From positions 1 to 10,376 of the forward strand of contig CALPZT020000027.1 in assembly GCA_943328365.2 (NCBI GenBank): 10,376 nucleotides of DNA. The letters run 5' to 3'. The notes under the pieces are model-generated. The model was given only the letters and a program-made list of their open reading frames with translations. It was not told the origin of the DNA and made no database searches. Of the stretch, positions 1 to 7,036 are shown one piece after another. A program made the translations under genes and the position numbers. The stretch comes from Bifidobacterium breve (GTDB taxonomy: Bacteria > Actinomycetota > Actinomycetes > S36-B12). How positions within the stretch are numbered: position 1 is the first letter of the stretch; every line of letters starts with the position of its first letter.

Positions 1-737
1 ACCCGCACCGCGGATTCGAGACCTTCACCTACCTCATTGACGGCCAGTTCATCCACCAGGATTCGCATGGCGGAGGCGGCACCATCCTTGATGGTGGCAC
101 CCAGTACATGACCGCAGGCGATGGCATCCTGCACATCGAGACCCCGCCGGAGCATCTCGTGGTGTCGGGCGGGCTCTTCCACGGACTGCAGCTATGGATC
201 AACCTCCCGCGCGACAAGAAGCGAATCGCCCCTCAGTACCAGGACCTCCACGGCGAGGACTGCATGATGGTCACGAGCGCTGATGGCGGAGCCCTCTTGC
301 GCGTGCTCGCTGGTGAGATCGCCGGCCATCAGGGCCCCGGCATCTCGCACACCCCCCTGGCGATCGCGCACCTCACCCTCGCCCCGGGGGCACAGGCCCA
401 GATCCCGTGGCGTGCCGACTTCAACGCCCTCGCCTACGTGCTCGCGGGCGCCGGCACCGTCGGACCCGCCGACCAGCCGTTCTCCACCGGCGAGATGGCG
501 GTGCTCGCCGGAGGCGACTACATCCAGATCACTGCGAACGAAACCCAGGAATCCCGTACCCCCAGCCTCGAGATCTTCCTCCTCGGGGGAGTGCCGCTAC
601 GCGAGCCCGTCGTCCAGTACGGCCCGTTCGTCATGTGCTCGAATGCCGAGATCATGGAGGCGGTCGAGGACTTCCAGGCCGGACGATTCGGCCAGATTCC
701 ATCGGACGCCATCCAGCCCTACCGGATGGGAAGCTGA
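1..737 (+). CDS. Pirin family protein, 5' end outside the window
   Basis: Pirins are bicupin proteins that bind a metal, usually iron, in the N-terminal cupin; roles range from transcriptional cofactor to quercetin dioxygenase. Reading from base 3, the visible 244 residues open with PHRGFETFTYLIDG, the family's N-terminal cupin signature, followed by MTAGDGILHIETP. By comparison with human pirin, the His of PHRG and the His and Glu of LHIE match three of the four metal ligands; the remaining His should lie just upstream of the window. The C-terminal cupin ends in EPVVQYGPFVMCSN and FQAGRFGQIP, a standard pirin ending. Pirins are usually about 290-320 residues, so roughly 50-70 are missing. 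The substrate cannot be told from sequence. It is separated by 128 bp from the next gene and is probably not in the same operon. Confidence 0.93.
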   Translation, partial: PHRGFETFTYLIDGQFIHQDSHGGGGTILDGGTQYMTAGDGILHIETPPEHLVVSGGLFHGLQLWINLPRDKKRIAPQYQDLHGEDCMMVTSADGGALLRVLAGEIAGHQGPGISHTPLAIAHLTLAPGAQAQIPWRADFNALAYVLAGAGTVGPADQPFSTGEMAVLAGGDYIQITANETQESRTPSLEIFLLGGVPLREPVVQYGPFVMCSNAEIMEAVEDFQAGRFGQIPSDAIQPYRMGS

Positions 738-865
738 TCTAGCGACGCGCGGCGCGAATGTGCGCAGGTTTGCCTAGCCCACCCTGCGCGCCGATGCAAA
801 AGGGCATGCCTAGCCCGGGCATTGCTGCGCATCGTCAGCAGTCACCGCTGGTAGCGTCACCGATC
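738..865. other. Intergenic region with a 10-bp direct repeat
   Basis: This is the gap between the pirin stop and the start chosen for the secreted protein. TGCCTAGCCC occurs twice, at 771-780 and 807-816, 36 bp apart start to start. A -10-like TAGCGT lies at 852-857. An in-frame upstream ATG at 758 exists but has no ribosome binding site, and its extra 36 residues look non-coding. I see no convincing terminator after the pirin gene. Confidence 0.4.
852..857 (+). promoter_or_regulatory. Candidate -10 box for a leaderless transcript of the 866 gene
   Basis: TAGCGT fits the actinobacterial TANNNT pattern and ends 8 nt before the ATG at 866. A start site there would place the ATG at or very near the 5' end of the mRNA. 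No Shine-Dalgarno sequence precedes the ATG, which agrees with leaderless translation. No clear -35 element is visible. Short A/T-containing hexamers occur by chance, so this is tentative. Confidence 0.4.
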
Positions 866-1786
866 ATGGGATTCGTGCGTGCGTCCATCGGATCAGCGAG
901 CATCGCAATAGTCGGGATGGGGCTGCTCCTCGCCGGGCCTGTCGGGCAACTGTCGCCGGCGAGCGCCGCGACCCGCCTGGCGGTTGGGAGCGTCGAGGAC
1001 CCCCGCTCGCCGAATGTTGGCAGGGCTACCTGGCGGCAGTACCTCACGGCCATCAGCGATTCAGCCATTGCCATCCCCGCCGAGGTCGTGTCAAACCTGC
1101 TCGTGCCGGCTTCGAGCGATGCCCGAACCAAGTGGCGCACGATCGACGGCGTCGATCACATCCTCGTCACGACCCTCAGGTACTCACCGGTGAGCACGGT
1201 CGAACCGGGCGCGCAGTTCACCCTCGAGGCGAGCAGGTGGGTCTCAATCCCAGGACAGCTCGTCGAGGAGTGCGTGCGCTACGCCTGCGTCAACCTCAAG
1301 ACGCCGCGACTCGATCTGCAGCTCAAGCAGATCCTCGGCCTGCCGCCGGATGCCGACTACCGCTTCGTCTCCCAGTTCTGGGTGAAGCCGTCCGACCTGT
1401 TCCGGCCATGCACCGACCCGCGCATCACGAGTCCGAGCTGCCCGGAGCAGGCACTCGGCGCGGCCGCTGGCATCCCCGCCACGGTGGGAGAGGTGAACAT
1501 CGCCGACTTCCTCTGGACGCAGGCGAACTACGCCTGGCGCGCCCCCGATCGATTCCGTCCCGCAATCGCCGTCTCCTGCGCCCAGGACTACGCGAACTCC
1601 ACCGTCGGGCAGTGCTACGGAAACCCATGGACCCGCCTCGGCTACACCTACGACTGGACACCGGGCGCGAAGGACGATGTCGGCGTGACGGAGTTCGTCG
1701 TCGCCAAGGGAGCGGTGGCCTATCTGGAAAGGGTCGGAACCCAGCGGGAGTTCTTCCCGTTCGCCAAGGGAGCCCGGACCAGATGA
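866..1786 (+). CDS. Secreted six-cysteine protein of unknown function
   Basis: I chose the ATG at 866 because the protein then begins with a clean signal peptide: a short basic start, a hydrophobic core at about residues 11-24, and a signal peptidase site near ASA|A (residues 32-34). This gives 306 residues. The mature part has six cysteines (136, 141, 182, 192, 238, 250), consistent with disulfides outside the cytoplasm, and no further membrane segment. Blocks that look conserved are LGLPPDA (158-164), FWVKPSDLFRPC (171-182), PWTRLGYTYDW (254-264) and GVTEFVVAKGA (273-283). From memory, similar blocks occur in uncharacterised secreted proteins of other bacteria, but I cannot name a family or function. 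The stop overlaps the start of the MFS gene in ATGA, so the two are probably translationally coupled. An upstream ATG at 758 is less likely because it would bury the signal peptide. Confidence 0.8.
   Translation: MGFVRASIGSASIAIVGMGLLLAGPVGQLSPASAATRLAVGSVEDPRSPNVGRATWRQYLTAISDSAIAIPAEVVSNLLVPASSDARTKWRTIDGVDHILVTTLRYSPVSTVEPGAQFTLEASRWVSIPGQLVEECVRYACVNLKTPRLDLQLKQILGLPPDADYRFVSQFWVKPSDLFRPCTDPRITSPSCPEQALGAAAGIPATVGEVNIADFLWTQANYAWRAPDRFRPAIAVSCAQDYANSTVGQCYGNPWTRLGYTYDWTPGAKDDVGVTEFVVAKGAVAYLERVGTQREFFPFAKGARTR
1766..1772 (+). promoter_or_regulatory. Ribosome binding site for the MFS gene, inside the preceding CDS
   Basis: AAGGGAG sits 10 nt upstream of the ATG at 1783 and supports that start over the long in-frame extension reaching back to 1132. 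That extension only reads the secreted gene in another frame. Confidence 0.65.
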
Positions 1787-3315
1787 GCGGAGGTTCAGGC
1801 GATCGTCGCTGGCTCGTCCTCCTCGTCCTTTCCGCGGCGCTCGCACTCATCTCCCTCGACAACACGATCGTCAATGTGGCGCTTCCTCGCCTGCAGGAGG
1901 ACCTCGGCGCCACAACGGCCCAGCTTCAGTGGGTCGTTGACGCATACTCGGTGCTCTTTGCCGGGTCGCTCCTCCTTGCGGGCAGCCTCGGCGATCGATT
2001 CGGCCGGCGTCGAATGCTGCTCTCGGGTCTCGTGGTCTTCATGGCCGGTTCGATCGGGGCGGCGGTGATGACGGACGTCAACGGGCTCACGGCCTGCCGG
2101 GCGGTGATGGGCGTCGGCGCCGCATTCATCATGCCGTCGACGCTGTCGATTCTCGTCCAGGTGTTTACCGAGCCGCGTGAGCGTGCGAAGGCCATCGGTG
2201 TCTGGGCAGCGGTGGCCGGCGTGGGAGTGGCAATCGGGCCGATCATCGGCGGGTTGCTCCTCGAGCATTTCAACTGGCAGGCGATCTTCTGGGTGAACCC
2301 GCCACTTGCGCTCGCGGCAATCATCGCGACGATGCTCCTCGTCCCCGAATCACTTGACGCGAGCCGGCCAAGGCTCGACATCCGAGGCGCCATGCTCTCG
2401 TCCGCCGGGCTCATCGCACTCGTGCTCACCGTGATCGACCTACCCGATGCGGGGGTGAGCATCGGCACACTGTCGACCGGAATCGCGGCGATCGCGCTGC
2501 TCACCGGCTTCGTGTGGTGGGAACGGCGAGCCCCGCGGCCGCTGCTTCCGATGAGCCTGTTCGGCAATCGGCTCTTCGTCGTCTCGGTCATCTGCGTGGG
2601 CCTCGTGTACTTCGCCCTCATGGGAGCGATGTTCTTCCTGCCGCAGTTCCTCCAGCTCGTGCAGGGCATGACCCCGCTCGAATCCGGGCTGTCGGTCCTT
2701 CCAGGTGCGGGCGGCCTGCTCCTCGCATCGCTGTTCAGTGCGGGGCTGGCGGAGCGCATCGGTTCGCGCCGCACGGTCGTGACCGGCTTGGGCCTCGTCA
2801 CGGCGGGCCTGCTGTCGATGAGCTTCCTCAGCGTTTCATCCCCGTACCCATTCATCGGGGTAAGCCTGGGCCTCATGGGGATTGGCCTCGGCCTGACCCT
2901 GCCCCAGGCGACGAATGGGGTGCTCTCGACCGTGCCTCGCGAGCGATCCGGGATGGGCTCCGCTGTGAACGACTCGATTGGCGAGCTCGGCGGATCGTTC
3001 GGCGTCGCCGTGCTCGGGGCCCTGCTCTCGATCACCTACCGCGGCACCATCAATGAGGCGATCGCCGGGGCGGGCGACGCTTTCCGCGAGGTACCGGGCC
3101 CGGCGCTCGATGCGGTTCGAGAGTCGCTGGCGTCCGCGAGCCTTGCCATCGCCCGGTTCCCGCAGGACGTCATGGCGCCGGCACAGCAGGTCGCAGGCGA
3201 GGCCTTCGTGACCGGCATGGGCTGGGCCCTCCTCGCTGGCGCGCTCGTCACCATGGGCGGTGCGGCGCTTGCGTGGCGGTGGTTCCCCGACCGCGTCGCA
3301 CCGACAGCCGAGTAG
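1783..3315 (+). CDS. MFS exporter, DHA2 (EmrB/QacA) type, 14 predicted TM segments
   Basis: This 510-residue integral membrane protein is expected to export small, often hydrophobic or cationic, compounds in exchange for protons. Family hallmarks are visible: motif D1 LDNTIVNVALPRL (25-37), motif A GSLGDRFGRRR (67-77) after TM2, and the antiporter motif C around GVGVAIGPIIGG (146-157) in TM5. Length and hydrophobic pattern fit the 14-TM DHA2 group. A region around residues 420-470, low in hydrophobicity and containing TINEAIAGAGDAF, precedes the last TM segment, as is common in EmrB-like proteins. Its start overlaps the preceding stop in ATGA, and the next gene begins 2 nt after its stop. It therefore probably works with, or is co-regulated with, two exported proteins. 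Such genes are often annotated as drug efflux pumps, but the substrate cannot be inferred here. Confidence 0.93.
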   Translation: MSGGSGDRRWLVLLVLSAALALISLDNTIVNVALPRLQEDLGATTAQLQWVVDAYSVLFAGSLLLAGSLGDRFGRRRMLLSGLVVFMAGSIGAAVMTDVNGLTACRAVMGVGAAFIMPSTLSILVQVFTEPRERAKAIGVWAAVAGVGVAIGPIIGGLLLEHFNWQAIFWVNPPLALAAIIATMLLVPESLDASRPRLDIRGAMLSSAGLIALVLTVIDLPDAGVSIGTLSTGIAAIALLTGFVWWERRAPRPLLPMSLFGNRLFVVSVICVGLVYFALMGAMFFLPQFLQLVQGMTPLESGLSVLPGAGGLLLASLFSAGLAERIGSRRTVVTGLGLVTAGLLSMSFLSVSSPYPFIGVSLGLMGIGLGLTLPQATNGVLSTVPRERSGMGSAVNDSIGELGGSFGVAVLGALLSITYRGTINEAIAGAGDAFREVPGPALDAVRESLASASLAIARFPQDVMAPAQQVAGEAFVTGMGWALLAGALVTMGGAALAWRWFPDRVAPTAE

Positions 3316-3317
3316 GC

Positions 3318-5786
3318 ATGACCGCCAGGATCCTCGCCATGCTCGTCGCCGCGAGTTGCCTCGTTGGGATTGGCTGGTGGGCGATTCAGGATGACGCGTC
3401 GTCACCTTCGTCATCTTCCTCACCCTCGTCGGTGAGCCCATCAGCGGCGGCAGAGAGTGCAGTTGCGGACCCGACGGGGAGTGCGGCCCTTGCAGTGGTG
3501 GCCGGCGATACCTCCACGTGCGCCGATCTCGATATCGATGGCTGCATCGACACCGGCTTCGACCCCACACGTGACGGTCCGATGTTCGAGAACACGGCGG
3601 TCAGCGGCACCCTCTCAGCCGCGGAGCTCATGGCGTTGTTCGGCCAGGAGTCAGTCTGCGCGGCGGTATCGAAGAACGGGTGCGTGCTGTTCCCCGCGGC
3701 AGCGCAGTGGGCAAGGCAGGTGAACGAGGCGATGGCTGGCGGCAGGTCCGAGGGGATTTCTATCCTGGCGCAACGGATCTTCGCTGATGAGGTGTCCGTC
3801 GAGGAGCTCGATCCGCAGGCGACGACGACTGCCCAGCTCTCGATGTCTCACCCGGTCGTCACCGGTGCGATCGAGACGTGGTGGGCGACGCAGTTCCTCA
3901 CCCCGGTGCGTGACGCCGCTGCAGCGTCGAGGCTGTACTCGCCGTCCTCCATCGTGCAGGAACTCTCCGCGGGGCTCCTCGCCGGATCCGGATACACGCT
4001 CGCGCTCACGACCGCTGAGGGCGCCCATTCGGTGCTGCCGTTTGCCGTTCACCGCAGGGCTGACTCGTATGCCGTATCGGTGTACGACAGCGACTACCCG
4101 GGTATTGCTCAGGAGCTCCTCGTCGACCCTGCAACCGAAGGCTGGAGCTACTCGCCGGGCGCGGCGACTCCCGATGCCCAGGTGCGGTCGGGTGGCATCG
4201 GCACGATCGAGCTCACGCCGATGTCGGTGCGCGCGCTCCCGGCGTCGGCTCCATTCGACGCATCGATGATTGCCCTGAGCGCGGCGGCACGGGGGAGCGC
4301 CGACAACGTCACGTTGCTCATCACGTCACCGGATGCGTCCGTCCGGGTGGGAGCTGCCCTCACGGTGAAGGGGCGCACCATCGACGTGAGCGAGATTGGC
4401 GCGAGACTCCCGCGGGGCGTGGTCGTACGTCGGATCCTCGGTTCCGGGCTCACCGGGGCGGGCGTGAGCGTGACGATCGATCGTGACAGGGTGCCGTCGT
4501 TCGCGGTCGCCCCGGTCGCCTATGCGCCTGCCGGTTCCCAGACCGTCACGACCATCTCAATCGATGCCCCAAGCCGGCCGCGCATCACCGTGCGCTCGCC
4601 GAACACCATGACCGCAGATGCACTCAAGGGCGCCAATCTCACGCGCAGTCGCGCCTCGACTCGGGACGCATTCCCGCTGGTCGGAGTCGATGGTGGGCGA
4701 ACCTTCGCGCGCGGGCCCCAGGTGAATATCGCAAACGGGCTCAATAGCGTCAACCTCACGCTGCCGACCCCAGCGCTGGCTGTCGAGGTGACGATGGGCT
4801 CGAGCGGAGGTGCTGATATCGGCTTTCGGTCGCGGCGGGGAGCAGTGGTTGCGACGACGGTAGTTCCCTTCGACAACCCGAGCGGACGGGTTCGCGTATC
4901 TGATGTGAGGGTCTTGTCCGGCGGTCGGATGATCGATACGTCCGAGTCATTCGCTCGAGCGGTGCCGATCGACACCGCCCTCCTCGAGGTGCTCGAAGCG
5001 GTCGCCGGCGGTGGCACTGCGGCGCAGTCCGCCATAGCGATCTCGAATGTCAGGCGGTCTGCGGTGGCGGGTACCCCGGTCATGCTCACGAGCAGCGGCG
5101 GCTTGAGCGCCGACGAGGTCAGTTTTGTCGTGGCAGGCAAGAACTGTGACATTGACCGCCGCTCACTCATTGCCCGGGCGCCCGCCACCTGCCGAGTCAC
5201 GGCGACGCGTGCCGCGAGCGGAGACCGCGTCGAATCGGTTTCGGCCCCGGTCGCGTTCATTTTTCGGGCTGCAGACCAAGCACGGCTTGATGTCAGCAAC
5301 CCAGCGCGAGCCGGCGTAGCGGGCACGCCGATCAGGCTCACGAGCGCTGGCGGATCAGGCAGCGGAGGCGTCAGCTTCTCGGTCCAGGGGCGTGGCTGCT
5401 CGGTCGCACGCAATGTCCTGACGGCGAGTCGGCCCGGAACATGCTTCGTCACTGCGATGAAAGCGGCGAGCGGTATCTACTCGGCCGCTCGGTCCGGCCC
5501 AAGGGCGCTTGACTTCGCACGCGCCTCGCAGCGGCCGCTCACCGTTGCATCCGAGCCGCCGGCCGGAGTGATAGGGGTCCCGGTGCAGCTCACGACCCAA
5601 GGAGGCTCCGGAACTGGCGCCGTCACCTACGAAGCGACAGGCAACGGCTGCTCCGTGTCAGGAGCCACCCTTTCAGCATCTGGACCGGCTCCGGTCGCCT
5701 GCATTGTCACTGCTAGGAGGGCAGCGTCAGGCATCTACCGAGCGGCGGTGTCTGATCCGGTGGTCATCGAATTCGGCAGCGGCTGA
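3318..5786 (+). CDS. Exported protein with papain-like-looking domain and three C-terminal ~83-residue repeats
   Basis: The ATG at 3318 lies 2 nt after the MFS stop and gives 822 residues starting with a hydrophobic segment (about 4-23) that acts as signal peptide or N-terminal anchor, then a Ser/Pro/Ala-rich linker (27-48). The region 68-280 resembles, from memory, an uncharacterised actinobacterial papain-like domain with a nucleophile in GGHCEG-type, His in GHAVTPYAV-type and Asp/Asn in VYDNNHPG-type motifs. Here these read GGRSEG (Ser144), GAHSVLPFAV (His237) and VYDSDYPG (Asp257), so the expected cysteine is serine. The middle (290-565) is Ser/Thr/Val-rich, beta-like and unrecognised. 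Residues 571-819 form three imperfect repeats, each with a GTP or GVP turn, an SGG or QGGSG stretch, two cysteines (610/625, 694/709, 778/795) and RAASG or KAASG. It is probably a surface or secreted protein and the last gene of the operon. Its function is unknown; loss of peptidase activity is inference. Confidence 0.85.
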   Translation: MTARILAMLVAASCLVGIGWWAIQDDASSPSSSSSPSSVSPSAAAESAVADPTGSAALAVVAGDTSTCADLDIDGCIDTGFDPTRDGPMFENTAVSGTLSAAELMALFGQESVCAAVSKNGCVLFPAAAQWARQVNEAMAGGRSEGISILAQRIFADEVSVEELDPQATTTAQLSMSHPVVTGAIETWWATQFLTPVRDAAAASRLYSPSSIVQELSAGLLAGSGYTLALTTAEGAHSVLPFAVHRRADSYAVSVYDSDYPGIAQELLVDPATEGWSYSPGAATPDAQVRSGGIGTIELTPMSVRALPASAPFDASMIALSAAARGSADNVTLLITSPDASVRVGAALTVKGRTIDVSEIGARLPRGVVVRRILGSGLTGAGVSVTIDRDRVPSFAVAPVAYAPAGSQTVTTISIDAPSRPRITVRSPNTMTADALKGANLTRSRASTRDAFPLVGVDGGRTFARGPQVNIANGLNSVNLTLPTPALAVEVTMGSSGGADIGFRSRRGAVVATTVVPFDNPSGRVRVSDVRVLSGGRMIDTSESFARAVPIDTALLEVLEAVAGGGTAAQSAIAISNVRRSAVAGTPVMLTSSGGLSADEVSFVVAGKNCDIDRRSLIARAPATCRVTATRAASGDRVESVSAPVAFIFRAADQARLDVSNPARAGVAGTPIRLTSAGGSGSGGVSFSVQGRGCSVARNVLTASRPGTCFVTAMKAASGIYSAARSGPRALDFARASQRPLTVASEPPAGVIGVPVQLTTQGGSGTGAVTYEATGNGCSVSGATLSASGPAPVACIVTARRAASGIYRAAVSDPVVIEFGSG
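5028..5774 (+). repeat. Three tandem protein repeats of about 83 residues, coding level
   Basis: The repeats cover residues 571-652, 655-735 and 738-819 of the 3318 protein. Shared landmarks in order are a V-A/I-G-T/V-P turn, a T-S/T-x-G-G segment, V-S/T-F/Y, a first cysteine, a second cysteine 15-17 residues later, V-T-A, and A-A-S-G. This is the layout of Ig-like repeats found in many actinobacterial cell-surface proteins. The DNA copies have diverged, so this is an old duplication. Confidence 0.75.
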
Positions 5787-5810
5787 AGCCCGATGGGCGA
5801 GGGCCGGGCT
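5787..5810. terminator. Possible bidirectional hairpin between convergent genes
   Basis: AGCCCG at 5787-5792 pairs with CGGGCT at 5805-5810 across a 12-nt loop. It fills the 22-bp gap between two convergent stop codons, where a shared terminator would be expected. The stem is only 6 bp and no T tract follows on either strand, so intrinsic activity is uncertain. Confidence 0.4.
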
Positions 5811-6891
5811 AGGTCGCCGGAATCTCAATCGTGGCACGCACCATCTGGTGGTCTGACCCCTGATACTCGGGGATGAACGTGCCGTCAGGGTTGAGTCGGA
5901 TGACGACCTCGTAGTCAGTTGCGACCACGCCGGCGCCCTTCGTGAGGATGTAGTCGATGCGGGTGGCGTCGAGCACCGGCCTCTTCTTCGAGGTCTTGAA
6001 TGCGTAGGGCTTCTTCGGGAAGCCCTGCTCGGCGAGGAGAAGCGGGTTGTAGTTGATCGTCGAGTACTGGACGTTTCGCTTGACCGGGGCGTTCGCCGCG
6101 TCGGCCCAGCCTGCATTCGTCAGGGTTGTCTGGACGCCCTGCGGCTGGCGCTTGCGGTAGGAGTTGAGGTCGGCCATGAGGATGACCGGCACCCCGGCCA
6201 TCCCGTGCGCATCGTTGAGCGCCTGCACCCAGGCGTCGAGGGAGGCTCCGAACGCAATACGCGACGCCTCGTTCGCGGGGTCCTTCAAGGTGGAGACGTG
6301 GACGGAGAGCGCAAGGAACGGGCCGGCGCCGTTGAGCCCCTTGAGGTATGCCCAGACGACCTTGCGCGGGGCGGCGTCAGCGGTGAGGCCGGCTGCGATC
6401 CGCGACATCGGCATCGTGCCGGCCGACGGCGTGCCGTTCGGGGTTGTCACCTGCTGGACAGTCTTCGTATTGAAGAGCATCCCGGTCGTGTGGGTGCAGG
6501 GCCGGGGATTCTCAGCCGTCCAGCGGCATTCGTCCGAGTCGTTCGTGTACTCGGGCGACTTGAAGCCGTAGGGGGCGGTGAGATTCTGGATATCGAGGAA
6601 CTGGGTCTTGGCATTGGTCGTCGGCCAGTGGGTGGCCTCCTGGAGACCGACGACATCGACAGATGACTCGACGATCGTGCGCGCAACCCGGTCGCGGCGA
6701 ATATCCCATGACGGGGCTGGCGCGGCGCAGTCGGTCTTGCATACGTTGTATGAGGCGAAGACGAGCGCAGGGGATCCCGAACGGGTCGCTGCCTCAGCAG
6801 GCGCCTGCAGTGCGAGACCGGCGAGGAGCGCGGTAACCCCTGCTCCGATGGTCATCCTGCGCCGCAGGGAGCCGACAGTGTTCATTCGCAT
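5809..6891 (-). CDS. Secreted endonuclease/exonuclease/phosphatase (EEP) superfamily hydrolase
   Basis: From the ATG at 6891 the protein has 360 residues with an N-terminal signal peptide: basic LRRRM, a hydrophobic core at about 15-30, and cleavage near AEA|A (33-35). Arginines 10-12 before the core could make it Tat-like, though the motif is imperfect. The EEP (DNase I-like) metal-dependent phosphoesterase motifs appear in order: ASYNV (Asn49), VVGLQEATH (Glu85), LSVHVS (His198), MADLNSYR (Asp241, Asn243), RIDYIL (Asp313) and GSDHQMV (Asp347, His348). The catalytic set looks complete, so activity on phosphodiester or phosphomonoester bonds is likely, but nuclease, lipid phosphatase and sphingomyelinase activities share this fold. 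Four cysteines (51, 55, 122, 132) in the mature part suggest two disulfides. A TTG at 6897 and an ATG at 6885 are alternative starts; I prefer 6891 because a -10-like box is placed for a leaderless ATG there. It is transcribed alone, converging on the repeat protein. Confidence 0.92.
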   Translation of the reverse strand: MRMNTVGSLRRRMTIGAGVTALLAGLALQAPAEAATRSGSPALVFASYNVCKTDCAAPAPSWDIRRDRVARTIVESSVDVVGLQEATHWPTTNAKTQFLDIQNLTAPYGFKSPEYTNDSDECRWTAENPRPCTHTTGMLFNTKTVQQVTTPNGTPSAGTMPMSRIAAGLTADAAPRKVVWAYLKGLNGAGPFLALSVHVSTLKDPANEASRIAFGASLDAWVQALNDAHGMAGVPVILMADLNSYRKRQPQGVQTTLTNAGWADAANAPVKRNVQYSTINYNPLLLAEQGFPKKPYAFKTSKKRPVLDATRIDYILTKGAGVVATDYEVVIRLNPDGTFIPEYQGSDHQMVRATIEIPAT

Positions 6892-6897
6892 ACCCAA

Positions 6898-6903
6898 AGA
6901 ATA
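6898..6903 (-). promoter_or_regulatory. Candidate -10 box for a leaderless transcript of the EEP gene
   Basis: On the minus strand TATTCT is followed by 6 nt and then the ATG at 6891, so transcription would start at or next to the start codon. TTGACT (6917-6922, minus) resembles a -35 element, but its 13-nt spacer is shorter than usual. There is no Shine-Dalgarno sequence upstream of the ATG. Confidence 0.5.
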
Positions 6904-7001
6904 AGCGAACGTCCAGAGTCAAACGCCTCAAAGTCCCCATATCGGGCAGGTTTCCCGACGGTGATGCGGAAGTAAGGGCACGTTGTCCGGGCCGGGCCGC
7001 G

Positions 7002-7007
7002 TAAGGT
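7002..7007 (+). promoter_or_regulatory. Candidate -10 box for the pentapeptide repeat gene
   Basis: TAAGGT fits TANNNT and lies 29 nt upstream of the ATG, allowing a short leader with a ribosome binding site. TTGTCC at 6983-6988 could be a -35 element, but the 13-nt spacer is short. The divergent region 6904-7001 shows nothing else beyond a weak 5-bp inverted repeat, TCGGG (6942-6946) with CCCGA (6954-6958). Confidence 0.35.
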
Positions 7008-7022
7008 AGCCCGAGAAGATCC

Positions 7023-7031
7023 GAGAGAGGG
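7023..7031 (+). promoter_or_regulatory. Ribosome binding site of the pentapeptide repeat gene
   Basis: GAGAGAGGG ends 5 nt before the ATG at 7037. This is one of the clearest Shine-Dalgarno sequences in the window and fixes the start. Confidence 0.75.
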
Positions 7032-7036
7032 CAAGC

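Noticed and set aside
758..865. Upstream in-frame ATG giving a 342-residue version of the secreted protein
   Set aside because: No ribosome binding site, Pro/Gln-rich non-conserved extension, and the signal peptide would no longer be at the N-terminus; the ATG at 866 is better.
1132..1782. 217-codon N-terminal extension of the MFS protein
   Set aside because: It is the secreted gene read in another frame, rich in Arg/Pro/His; the ATG at 1783 has a ribosome binding site and matches the family N-terminus.
1926..3035. Long minus-strand open frame opposite the MFS gene
   Set aside because: Arg/Ser/Pro-rich product without recognisable motifs, typical antisense shadow of a GC-rich gene.
4520..5452. 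310-codon minus-strand open frame opposite the repeat protein
   Set aside because: Shadow of the + strand gene, whose domains and repeats are clear; no ribosome binding site or family motif.
6942..6958. TCGGG/CCCGA inverted repeat in the divergent promoter region
   Set aside because: Only 5 bp per arm in GC-rich DNA; expected by chance.
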